From: Castellaniella defragrans
GTDB lineage: Bacteria; Pseudomonadota; Gammaproteobacteria; Burkholderiales; Burkholderiaceae_B
Direction: 5' to 3'
Assembly (NCBI RefSeq): GCF_014203015.1
Contig: NZ_JACHIB010000005.1
Location: 1 to 64,000 of the forward strand
Length of the DNA: 64,000 bases
A program made the translations under genes and the position numbers. The notes under the pieces are model-generated. The model saw nothing but the letters and a program-made list of their open reading frames with translations, was not told where the DNA came from and made no database searches. Of the stretch, positions 23,542-31,422 are shown one piece after another (positions within the stretch are counted from its first letter, which is position 1; the number at the start of each line of letters is the position of its first letter).

Positions 23542-25992
23542 ATGAATCCCGCCTCCGCTTCCACCCCGCCGGTCATCCGCGACCTGGCGGACTTCGACCG
23601 GCAGTCCGGCTCGCTCGTCGAGCGGCTGCTGTTCAACCACCGCCTGGCCGTGATCCTGGTCTGCGCGCTCGTCACCCTGCTGCTGGGCTTCCAGGCCCTG
23701 GGCCTGCACCTGAACACGAGCTTCGAGAAGACCATCCCGGCCAACCATCCCTACATCGCCAACTACATGCAGCATCGCAGCGACCTCAAGGGGCTGGGCA
23801 ATGCGGTGCGGATCGCGGTCGAGAACCGGACGGGGACCATCTACGACGCGGCCTACCTGGAGACGGTGCGCAAGATCAGCGACGAGGTCTTCCTCGTGCC
23901 CGGCGTGGACCGCGCGTTCATGAAATCGCTGTGGACCCCCAGCACCCGCTGGGTCGGCGTGACCGAGGAAGGGCTCGAAGGCGGCCCGGTCATTCCCGAC
24001 GGCTACGACGGTTCGTCGAAGAGCCTCGCCCAACTGGAGGCGAACGTCGCGCGCTCGGGCGAGATCGGCCAGATCGTCGCGCTCGACGCCCGCTCCAGCA
24101 CCCTCTACGTGCCCCTGCTGAGCAAGGATGCCCAGGGCCGGCCGGTGGACTACGCCGATTTCTCCCGCGCGCTGGAGGACATCCGCGCCCGGCACCAGAA
24201 CGACCGCATCGCCATCCACATCACCGGCTTCGCCAAGATCGTGGGCGACCTGATCGACGGCCTGAAGGAAGTCCTGGCCTTCTTCGTGGTCGCGGTGCTG
24301 ATCGCCGCGGCGATGGTCTTCTGGTTCACCCGCTGCGTGCGCAGCACGGCCCTGGTGGTGCTGGTGTCGATGATCGCCGTGACCTGGCAGCTGGGCCTGC
24401 TGCCGCTCCTGGGTTTCGATCTCGACCCCTATTCGATGCTGGTCCCCTTCCTCGTCTTCGCCATCGGCATGAGCCACGGCGCGCAGAAGATGAACGGGGT
24501 GATGCAGGACATCGGCCGCGGCACGCACCGGCTGGTGGCCGCCCGCTACACCTTCCGGCGCCTGTTCCTGGCCGGGCTGACCGCGCTGCTGGCCGATGCG
24601 GTGGGCTTCGCGGTGCTGCTGCTGATCGACATCCAGGTCATCCGCGAGCTCGCCATCGCGGCCAGCCTGGGCGTGGCCGCGCTGATCTTCACCAACCTGA
24701 TCCTGCTGCCGATCCTGCTGTCCTACACCGGCGTGAGCCCGAAGGCGGCGCTGCGCAGCCTGCGCGAGGAGACCGCCTGCAACGGGCCGCAGGCCAGCCG
24801 GCATCCGGTCTGGCGCTTCCTCGATCTCTTCACCTCGCGCAAATGGGGCAACGCCGCCGTGGGCGCCGCGCTGCTGCTCGCCGGGGTGGGCTTCTTCTAC
24901 AGCCAGCAGCTCAAGATCGGCGACCTCGACCCGGGCGCGCCCGAGCTCAGGCCCGGCTCGCGCTACAACCAGGACGTGGTCTTCATGAACCGCGCCTACG
25001 GCGCCAGCAGCGACGTCTTCGCCGTCCTCGTCAAGACGGCCGGGGGCGGCGTGGGCTGCACCCGCTACGACACGCTGATGCGCGTCGATGCCCTGGAATG
25101 GCAGCTGCGCCAGCTCGACGGGGTCGATTCGACGAACTCGCTGGCCCTGATGAACCGCCGCGTCCTGGTGGGGCTCAACGAGGGCAATCCCAAATGGTAT
25201 GAGCTGATCCGCAATCAGGACATGCTCAATTTCATCACGGCCCAGGCGCCGCGCGGCCTGTACAACGAATCCTGCGACCTGCTGACGATCTTCGCCTACC
25301 TGCGCGACCACAAGGCCGACACCCTCACCAGCGTGGTCGACCGGGTGCAGCAGTTCGCCGCGGCCAACGACACCGCCGACGCCCGCTTCCTGCTCGCCGC
25401 CGGCTCCGCCGGCATCGAGGCGGCCACCAACATCGCCGTCAAGCAGGCCTGGCGCGAGATGCTGTTCCTGGTCTACGGCGCCGTGATCGTCCTCAGCTTC
25501 ATCACCTTCCGTTCGTGGCGCGGCGTGCTGGTCGCGGTCCTGCCGCTGATGCTGACTTCTGTCCTGGCCGAGGCGCTGATGGTCGTCCTCGGGATGGGTG
25601 TCAAGGTCGCCACGCTGCCGGTGATCGCGCTCGGGGTGGGGATCGGCGTGGACTACGCGCTCTACATCCTGTCGGTCATGCTGAACCACCTGCGCGCCGG
25701 CCTCAGCCTGTCGGAGGCGTATTACCGCGCGCTGCGCTTCACCGGCAAGGTCGTGATGCTGACCGGCGTCACGCTGGCGGTCGGGGTGGCCACCTGGACG
25801 TTTTCGAGCATCAAGTTCCAGGCCGACATGGGGATCCTGCTGGCCTTCATGTTCCTCTGGAACATGCTGGGCGCGATGGTCCTGCTGCCCGCCCTGGCGC
25901 GGCTGTGGCTCACGCCCGCGTACTTTGCCCGGCGGGGGGCGAAGCGCGGCTCCTCGGGCAAGCGCCTGCTGGCCGCCGCGCCGCCGCTGTAG
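23542..25992 (+). CDS. RND/MMPL-family transporter
   Basis: An 816-residue inner-membrane protein with the duplicated RND layout: helix 1 (about residues 38-58), a large periplasmic loop, helices 2-6 (about 245-400), helix 7 (about 434-452), a second periplasmic loop, and helices 8-12 (about 640-800). VPFLVFAIGMSHGAQKMNGV and VIALGVGIGVDYALYILSVM are the sterol-sensing-like proton-relay regions, the latter with an Asp in the helix. Such MMPL-like proteins accompany DUF1302/DUF1329/YCF48 in steroid and other hydrophobic-compound clusters and may import or redistribute the substrate. Two bases of its ATG lie in a stop codon of the preceding alternative frame. Confidence 0.92.
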   Translation: MNPASASTPPVIRDLADFDRQSGSLVERLLFNHRLAVILVCALVTLLLGFQALGLHLNTSFEKTIPANHPYIANYMQHRSDLKGLGNAVRIAVENRTGTIYDAAYLETVRKISDEVFLVPGVDRAFMKSLWTPSTRWVGVTEEGLEGGPVIPDGYDGSSKSLAQLEANVARSGEIGQIVALDARSSTLYVPLLSKDAQGRPVDYADFSRALEDIRARHQNDRIAIHITGFAKIVGDLIDGLKEVLAFFVVAVLIAAAMVFWFTRCVRSTALVVLVSMIAVTWQLGLLPLLGFDLDPYSMLVPFLVFAIGMSHGAQKMNGVMQDIGRGTHRLVAARYTFRRLFLAGLTALLADAVGFAVLLLIDIQVIRELAIAASLGVAALIFTNLILLPILLSYTGVSPKAALRSLREETACNGPQASRHPVWRFLDLFTSRKWGNAAVGAALLLAGVGFFYSQQLKIGDLDPGAPELRPGSRYNQDVVFMNRAYGASSDVFAVLVKTAGGGVGCTRYDTLMRVDALEWQLRQLDGVDSTNSLALMNRRVLVGLNEGNPKWYELIRNQDMLNFITAQAPRGLYNESCDLLTIFAYLRDHKADTLTSVVDRVQQFAAANDTADARFLLAAGSAGIEAATNIAVKQAWREMLFLVYGAVIVLSFITFRSWRGVLVAVLPLMLTSVLAEALMVVLGMGVKVATLPVIALGVGIGVDYALYILSVMLNHLRAGLSLSEAYYRALRFTGKVVMLTGVTLAVGVATWTFSSIKFQADMGILLAFMFLWNMLGAMVLLPALARLWLTPAYFARRGAKRGSSGKRLLAAAPPL

Positions 25993-26087
25993 ATTGCAGG
26001 CTTGGGGTTCGGGGCCCGGGTCCCGGTCGGGGATCCCGGACCGGCGTCCCCCGCCGGGTGGCCTCCGGCCCTCGTTCCGCCACGGGG

Positions 26088-26108
26088 GGCCGACCGGCAG
26101 GGTCGGCC
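26088..26108. terminator. Hairpin between RND gene and IclR gene (2)
   Basis: GGCCGACC and GGTCGGCC pair perfectly around a 5-base loop in the 137-bp gap between the convergent genes. No T-tract is present; a bidirectional stop is possible. Confidence 0.45.
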
Positions 26109-26129
26109 GCCGCGCGGAGGGCCTGCGCC

Positions 26130-26912
26130 TCAGAGCTTGGCGATCAGCGTGCTGCAGTGCCGGGTGAGGGCGGCGATGAGTTCCTGCTCGCGGACGGCGA
26201 AGCGCTGGGTCGGCACCGGAATCGAGATGGCGGCGATTTCGTCGCCGCGGCAGCGGAAGGCCATGGCGACGGCGCAGATGCCCTCGGAGTTCTCCTCGCG
26301 GTCGAAGGCGATGCCCGTGGCGCGGATCCCGGCCAGTTCCCGTTCGAGCGCATCCCAGGTGGTGAGCGTGTTCGGCGTGTGCCGCCCCAGGCTGATGCGC
26401 TTTTTCAGCCGGGCGAGTTCCTGCGGGCTCAGCAGCGCCAGCATGGACTTGCCGTTGGCGGCGGAATGCAGCGGGAAAGAGGCACCGACCGCCGAGACGG
26501 CGACCAGGCGGTGACTGCCGGCGATCTGGTCGATGAACACCGCCTTGTCCTGGTCCAGGAGCGACAGATCGACGGTTTCGCCGGTTTCCTTGGCCAGGGC
26601 TTCGAGCGTCCCGCGGGCGACGTCGGCGATGTCGAAGCGCGTGGCGGCGGCCAGGGAGAGCAGGGCGGGGCCGAGGCGCACGCCCATCGTCGGCGAGGAG
26701 GCGATCAGCAGGTTTTCCTGGTCCAGCGCATCGACGATGCGCTGGACCGTGGACCGCGGCAGCCCGACCAGCTTGCCGATTTCGCCCAGCGACAGCCCTT
26801 CGGGGTGGCGCTGCAGGATCCGCAGGATCGCGGCGGCGCGGGAAATGACCTGGATGCCGCCTTTGTCCGGGGGATTCGGCTGGAGGGGGGCTTGGGTGCC
26901 GCTTCGGGGCAT
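26130..26912 (-). CDS. IclR-family transcriptional regulator (2)
   Basis: A 260-residue regulator. The winged helix-turn-helix is at about residues 20-85 (VISRAAAILRILQRHPEGLSLGEIGKLVGLPRSTVQRIVDALDQ), the effector domain at about 95-255 (VRLGPALLSLAAATRFDIADVARG, SFPLHSAANGKSMLALLSP). The N-terminal PDKGGIQVISRAAA matches the first IclR protein closely, so the two are paralogues. The frame extends upstream but MPRSGTQ is the first good start. No copy of the island operator lies in front of it. It could control the ALDH-ThDP operon or add a second effector input to the regulon. Confidence 0.93.
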   Translation of the reverse strand: MPRSGTQAPLQPNPPDKGGIQVISRAAAILRILQRHPEGLSLGEIGKLVGLPRSTVQRIVDALDQENLLIASSPTMGVRLGPALLSLAAATRFDIADVARGTLEALAKETGETVDLSLLDQDKAVFIDQIAGSHRLVAVSAVGASFPLHSAANGKSMLALLSPQELARLKKRISLGRHTPNTLTTWDALERELAGIRATGIAFDREENSEGICAVAMAFRCRGDEIAAISIPVPTQRFAVREQELIAALTRHCSTLIAKL

Positions 26913-27022
26913 GCGGATTCTCCTGGATGCCAGTATGGGGATCAGTGGAAACCCGAAATTATCCCACGGTGTCCGCGGCAAGGGTAGCGAGGCGCCGGCC
27001 GCCGCTCCGCCCGAGCGGAGGT

Positions 27023-28453
27023 TCAGCACTTCATGATCTTGACCGTCTGGAGAGAGGTGTATTCCGCCAGCCCGTGCAGGCCGAATTCGACGCCGATCCC
27101 GGATTGCTTGACGCCGCCGAAGGGTGCATCGGGCTGGATGGCGCCGTGCTCGTTGACCCAGGCCGTGCCGCATTCCAGGCGCCGGGCGAGCGTGCTCGCC
27201 AGGGCGATGTCGTTCGACCAGATCGAGCCGCCCAGGCCGTTGGGGTTGTCGTTGGCGAGCGCGATCGCCTCGTCGATGTCGCGGTACCGGATGACCGGCA
27301 GGATCGGCCCGAACTGCTCCTCGTCGACCAGGGGCGTGCCGTTGCTCAGGTCGGCGACGATGGTGGGCTGGAAGAAATAGCCGGGCCCGGCGATCGGCCC
27401 GCCGCCCGCGAGCAGGCGGGCGCCCCGGGCGCGGGCGTCGTCGGCGAGCGCCTGGACGATGCGGCGCTGTTCCTCGTTCTGCAGCGGCCCGAGCTCGGTG
27501 CCCTCGCACATGCCGTCGCCGACCACCACCGCCCGGGCCTGCGCGGCCAGGGCGTTGCAGAGCGCCTCGTAGAGGCTCTCGTGCACGTAGAGGCGCTTGA
27601 GGCAGGCGCAGGTCTGGCCGTTGTTGTGGAAGGCGGCCTTGAAGATCTTCCGTGCGACGGCCGCGGGGTCCACGTCGGGCAGCACGATGCCGGCGTCGTT
27701 GCCGCCGAGCTCCAGGGTCAGCCGCTTCAGGTTGCCCGCGGCGGCGCCCATGATCCGTTTGCCGGTGGGCGTGGAGCCGGTGAAGACGATCTTGTCGATG
27801 CCGGGATGGCCGGCGATCGCCGAGCCGATGCCGCTGCCGTGGGTGCCGGTGACGACGTTCAGCACCCCGGGCGGCAGGATGCCGTTGGCCAGCGCGACGA
27901 AGCGGGCGGTGGCGACGGGCGTCGCCTCGGCCGGCTTCAGGACCACGGTGTTGCCCGCGCGCAGGGCCGGGATGACGTGCCAGATCGCGATCATCAGCGG
28001 CCAGTTCCAGGGCGTGATCGAGCCGACCACGCCCAGCGGCTTGCGGTGCACCTCGACGCGCGCCTCGGCGTCGTCCTGGATGACTTCCACCGGCAGGGAC
28101 AGGCCGCCGGTGACGCGCGTCCAGGCGATCGCGCCGCCGACCTCCATCTGCGAGCCGATGCCGTCCAGCCCGATCAGGGGCTTGCCGCTTTCGCGGGTGA
28201 GCAGTTCCATCAGCTCGGCCATGTGGGTTTCGAGCAGGTCGGCGAGCTGGCCGATCAGCGCCTGGCGCCGCTCGTCCGGCGTCCGGCTCCAGGCCGGGAA
28301 CGCGGCCCGCGCGGCCTCGACCGCGGCATCGACGTGGCTCGCGTCGCCGGCGGCGACCCGGGCGAAGGGCGCGCCGGTGGCCGGGTTGACGACCTCGAAG
28401 GTGGCGGCGCCGGGCACGGCGCGGCCGTTGATGATCATGTCGTAGGTATGCAC
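27023..28453 (-). CDS. Aldehyde dehydrogenase family protein
   Basis: A 476-residue NAD(P)-dependent aldehyde dehydrogenase. The fold-defining TPWNWPLMIAIWHVIPALRAGNTVVLKPAEATP block is at about residues 138-170; the catalytic Glu lies in TLELGGND (about 245) and the nucleophilic Cys in NNGQTCACLKRLYV (about 279). FGPILPVIRY and FGGVKQSGIG near the C-terminus are family motifs. The GTG at 28453 is chosen because GGAGA stands before it; the ATG at 28438 is an alternative. It is last in the flavoprotein operon, right after the ThDP enzyme, so it may oxidise the aldehyde released by 2-oxo-acid decarboxylation. Confidence 0.95.
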   Translation of the reverse strand: MHTYDMIINGRAVPGAATFEVVNPATGAPFARVAAGDASHVDAAVEAARAAFPAWSRTPDERRQALIGQLADLLETHMAELMELLTRESGKPLIGLDGIGSQMEVGGAIAWTRVTGGLSLPVEVIQDDAEARVEVHRKPLGVVGSITPWNWPLMIAIWHVIPALRAGNTVVLKPAEATPVATARFVALANGILPPGVLNVVTGTHGSGIGSAIAGHPGIDKIVFTGSTPTGKRIMGAAAGNLKRLTLELGGNDAGIVLPDVDPAAVARKIFKAAFHNNGQTCACLKRLYVHESLYEALCNALAAQARAVVVGDGMCEGTELGPLQNEEQRRIVQALADDARARGARLLAGGGPIAGPGYFFQPTIVADLSNGTPLVDEEQFGPILPVIRYRDIDEAIALANDNPNGLGGSIWSNDIALASTLARRLECGTAWVNEHGAIQPDAPFGGVKQSGIGVEFGLHGLAEYTSLQTVKIMKC

Positions 28454-28548
28454 TGGCGTCTCCGTGAGGAAAGAGCGGGCGGAAAGAGCGGGGGCCCTGG
28501 CAGGCCCAGGCGCCGGAAGGGGGGTGTGCGCATCTGCCGGACGGGGCG

Positions 28549-30186
28549 CTAGGCGCCGGGGGCGGGCATGAGGAATTCCCAGGGCGGCGTCTCCCGGTCC
28601 TTGTCGATCGGCACCTCGATCAGGGCCGGGGCGTCGGCGGCGAAGGCGCGTTCGAGGGCCTGCGCCAGCTGGGCCGGGGTCTGGACGCGCTGGCCGGCGA
28701 TGCCGAAGCTCTCGGCCAGCTTGACGAAATCCGGATTGCTCAGCTCGGAGCCGATCGTGCGCCCCTCGAACAGCCGCTGCTGGTCGCGGTAGACGTTGCC
28801 GTAGGCGCCGTTGTTGAAGACCACGACGACCAGGTTGATGCGGTACTGCGCCGCGGTGATCAGGTCCTGGAGCCCGAACAGGAAGCCGCCGTCGCCGGTG
28901 ATCGAGACGACGCACTTGTCGGGGTTGCCCACCTTGACGCCCAGCGCCGTGGGAAAGCCGTAGCCCAGCGTACCCTGGTGGCCGGCGGTGACGTAGGTGC
29001 GCGGCTGGTAGACCGGAAAGCCGTAGAACGAGGTGAAGCCGGCCTGGCAGATTTCCTCGACGAAGAAGCCGTCGCGCGGCAGCGCCTGGCGGATCGCAGC
29101 CAGGTACTGGACGTGCGGCGTGATCTTCTGGATGTCGGCGTGGGTGCGCGCCTTGAGCGCCAGGAATTCCTCGGTCCGGGAGGCGCGGGCGCCCTCGTGG
29201 CGGCGGATTTCCTCAAGCAGTCCGCGGCTGGCGCGGGCGGCGTCGCCGACGATGCCGACCGCCGGCTTGAGGCGCACCATCTGTACCGGATCGATGTCGA
29301 TGTTGATCAGCCGGCGCTGCTTGCCCAGGTCCGGCCAGCGGAACCACATCATCTCCAGGCGCGAGCCGATGCCGATGACCACGTCGGTCTCGGCCCAGCG
29401 CCTGAAGCCCGACGCGCAGGTGAAGCCGAGCGGGTGCTCGTCGCTGACGATGCCGCGCCCGCCGCGCCAGCTGACCACCGGCGCCTGCAGCTGCTCGGCG
29501 AGCGCCAGGACTTCAGGGGCGGCGTGCTGGGCGCCGCTGCCCACCATGATGAGGGGATTGCGCGCCTCCTTGAGCAGCGCCGCGGCGCGGGCGATCGAAT
29601 CGGGATCGATCTCGATCTGCGGATAGACGGCGGGCGGCTCGATCGGCGTCACCGGCGCGGCGGCGGTAAAGAGTTCCCAGGGCATTTCCACCACCACCGG
29701 CCGCGGCCGGCCGCTCTGCAGCTGGCGGAAGGCGTCGTGCATGACCTCGGGAACCTGGCTGGTGTGCTCGATGCGGGCCGCCCACTTGGTGAGCGTGCGC
29801 AGGGTGGCGAGCTGGTCCGGCAGTTCGTGCAGGTGGCCCTTGCCGCTGCCGATGTAGTCCGACGGCACCTGCCCGGTGATGCCCAGCACGGGGGCGCTGA
29901 CCCCGTAGGCGGTGCACAGCGCCGCGGTGGTGTTCAGGATGCCCGGGCCGGGCACCACGGAAAAGGCGCCGATGCGGCCCGTGGACTTGGCATAGCCCAT
30001 GGCCATGTAGGCGGTGGTCTGCTCGTGGCGCGGGGTGACGACCCGGATGCGTTTCCCGTTGCGCTGGAGCGCGTCGAACAGGCCGTAGGTCTGGACGCCG
30101 GGGATGCCGAACAGCGTGTCGATGCCGTTGCGGACCAGCGACTGGACGATGGCCTCGCCGCCGGTCATTTTCTTGCCTTGACTCAT
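28549..30186 (-). CDS. Thiamine-diphosphate enzyme, acetolactate synthase-like
   Basis: A 545-residue ThDP enzyme with three domains: an N-terminal PYR domain with the cofactor-activating Glu in TPRHEQTTAYMAMG (about residue 54), a central domain (about 190-330), and the C-terminal PP domain with the ThDP motif GDGGFLFGLQDLITAAQYRINLVVVVFNN (about 429-457). Relatives include acetolactate synthase, benzoylformate decarboxylase and oxalyl-CoA decarboxylase; no acetohydroxyacid synthase regulatory subunit lies nearby. Gene pairing with an aldehyde dehydrogenase favours decarboxylation of a 2-oxo acid to an aldehyde. The substrate is not predictable from sequence. Confidence 0.9.
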   Translation of the reverse strand: MSQGKKMTGGEAIVQSLVRNGIDTLFGIPGVQTYGLFDALQRNGKRIRVVTPRHEQTTAYMAMGYAKSTGRIGAFSVVPGPGILNTTAALCTAYGVSAPVLGITGQVPSDYIGSGKGHLHELPDQLATLRTLTKWAARIEHTSQVPEVMHDAFRQLQSGRPRPVVVEMPWELFTAAAPVTPIEPPAVYPQIEIDPDSIARAAALLKEARNPLIMVGSGAQHAAPEVLALAEQLQAPVVSWRGGRGIVSDEHPLGFTCASGFRRWAETDVVIGIGSRLEMMWFRWPDLGKQRRLINIDIDPVQMVRLKPAVGIVGDAARASRGLLEEIRRHEGARASRTEEFLALKARTHADIQKITPHVQYLAAIRQALPRDGFFVEEICQAGFTSFYGFPVYQPRTYVTAGHQGTLGYGFPTALGVKVGNPDKCVVSITGDGGFLFGLQDLITAAQYRINLVVVVFNNGAYGNVYRDQQRLFEGRTIGSELSNPDFVKLAESFGIAGQRVQTPAQLAQALERAFAADAPALIEVPIDKDRETPPWEFLMPAPGA

Positions 30187-30203
30187 TTGGATTGACTCCG
30201 GAT

Positions 30204-30947
30204 TCAGAAAACGGTCCCGCCGTCCACGAAGATATTCTGCCCGGTAATGAATCCGGCATCCTCCGAGGTGAGGAAGGCGAGCGTGCCGCAGAGGTCCTCG
30301 GGGACTTCCGTGCGCTTGATCAGCTGGCGCTGCACGACGGCCTCGAACAGGGCCGCGGGCAGTTCCTTTTCCGAGGACGGGGTCTTCGTCAGGCCGGGGG
30401 AGATCGCGTTGACGGTGATTCCCTTGGGGCCGAGCTCCGCGGCGAGCCCCCGGACCAGGCCGACGCCACCCATCTTGGTGGCGATGTACGAGCAGAAGCC
30501 CGGCATCGGATTGCCGATGGTGCTGGAGGCGATCTGGACGATGCGGCCGTAGCCGCGGCCGGCCATGTCCGCGCCCAGGATGCGCGCGAGGATCAGCGGG
30601 GCTTCGAGGTTGATGGCCAGGAAGCGGCGGAAGGCGTCGCGGTCGATCCGTTCGAGCGGCAGCAGGGGCATGTAGGCGGCGTTGTTGACGAGGATGTCAC
30701 AGCGCCCGAAGCGGGCGAGGACGCCGGCCGCCAGCCGCTCGACGGCCTCGCCGTCGGCGAGGTCGCAGGGCTCGAAATGGACGTCGCGCCCGGTCGCCCG
30801 GATCGCCGCGACCAGGTCGTCGGTGGGCGCCCGGTCGGTGATGGCGATGTGGCAGCCCTCGCGGGCCAGGCGCAGGGCGAAGGGGACGCCCAGCCCGCCG
30901 GCGGCGCCGGTGACGAGGGCGACCCGGTCTTGATGGCTTCGACTCAA
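30204..30947 (-). CDS. SDR family oxidoreductase (island 2)
   Basis: A 247-residue short-chain dehydrogenase. The cofactor loop TGAAGGLG is at residues 13-20, followed by an Asp in ITDRAP that favours NAD over NADP; NNAAY is at about 88, and the active site uses Ser in QIASSTIG and Tyr/Lys in YIATKMGG. The C-terminal GFITGQNIFVDGGTVF is typical. It lies 17 bp before the ThDP gene in the flavoprotein operon and probably oxidises a hydroxy intermediate. Confidence 0.92.
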   Translation of the reverse strand: MSRSHQDRVALVTGAAGGLGVPFALRLAREGCHIAITDRAPTDDLVAAIRATGRDVHFEPCDLADGEAVERLAAGVLARFGRCDILVNNAAYMPLLPLERIDRDAFRRFLAINLEAPLILARILGADMAGRGYGRIVQIASSTIGNPMPGFCSYIATKMGGVGLVRGLAAELGPKGITVNAISPGLTKTPSSEKELPAALFEAVVQRQLIKRTEVPEDLCGTLAFLTSEDAGFITGQNIFVDGGTVF

Positions 30948-30999
30948 GAAATTCTCCTGGAAATGGGTGTGGCGCCGGTGCGCCGGGCGGGCGCCGGCG

Positions 31000-31422
31000 C
31001 TAGTGCGGGATGCCCAGCGAGCGGCGGCGGCCCTGGACGTCGGTGTGGACGAAATCGAGGTAGGCGACCCGGATGTCGGCGAAGCGGCCGTCGCGGATGC
31101 GGTACATGATGACCCCCGTGTAGTCGAAGGCCTCTCCTCGGACGACCGGCCCGAAGAGCGAATCCGGGTCGTCCTTCAGGGCCTCGAAACGGGCGTGCAG
31201 CTCGACCGCCAGCGTGTCCCCGTCGCAGACCACGCGCCGGGGGTCCAGGGTTTCCTTCATGCCCGACCAGATCCGGGCGTAGTGCGCCTTCATGGCCTCG
31301 ATGCCGGTGTACTTCAGGGTGCCGTTCTGGACCGCCACGTCGGGCGTCAGGTAGTCCTCGAAGGCGCTCGGGTCCTGGGCGTTGAAGCGGCGGATGTAGT
31401 CGGCGAAGCGTTCGTGGTTCAT
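31000..31422 (-). CDS. SnoaL/NTF2-like protein (short)
   Basis: A 140-residue single-domain alpha+beta-cone protein. The start (MNHERFADYIRRFNAQDPSAFEDYLTPDVAVQNGTLKYTGIEAMKAHY) is the helix-helix-strand opening of SnoaL-like polyketide cyclases and NTF2 family members; the hallmark GEAFDYTGVIMYRIRDGRFADIRVAYLDF strands follow. Members include ketosteroid isomerase-like and cyclase-like enzymes. Its ATG overlaps the stop of the flavoprotein gene (ATGA), so both are translated together and may act in sequence, for example isomerisation after oxidation. The active site is not identifiable with confidence. Confidence 0.85.
   Translation of the reverse strand: MNHERFADYIRRFNAQDPSAFEDYLTPDVAVQNGTLKYTGIEAMKAHYARIWSGMKETLDPRRVVCDGDTLAVELHARFEALKDDPDSLFGPVVRGEAFDYTGVIMYRIRDGRFADIRVAYLDFVHTDVQGRRRSLGIPH

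Noticed and set aside
21775-25689. A 1,304-codon minus-strand frame opposite the YCF48 and RND genes
   Set aside because: Its composition (His/Gln/Arg/Gly-rich) is that of an antisense shadow; the plus-strand genes have clear families.
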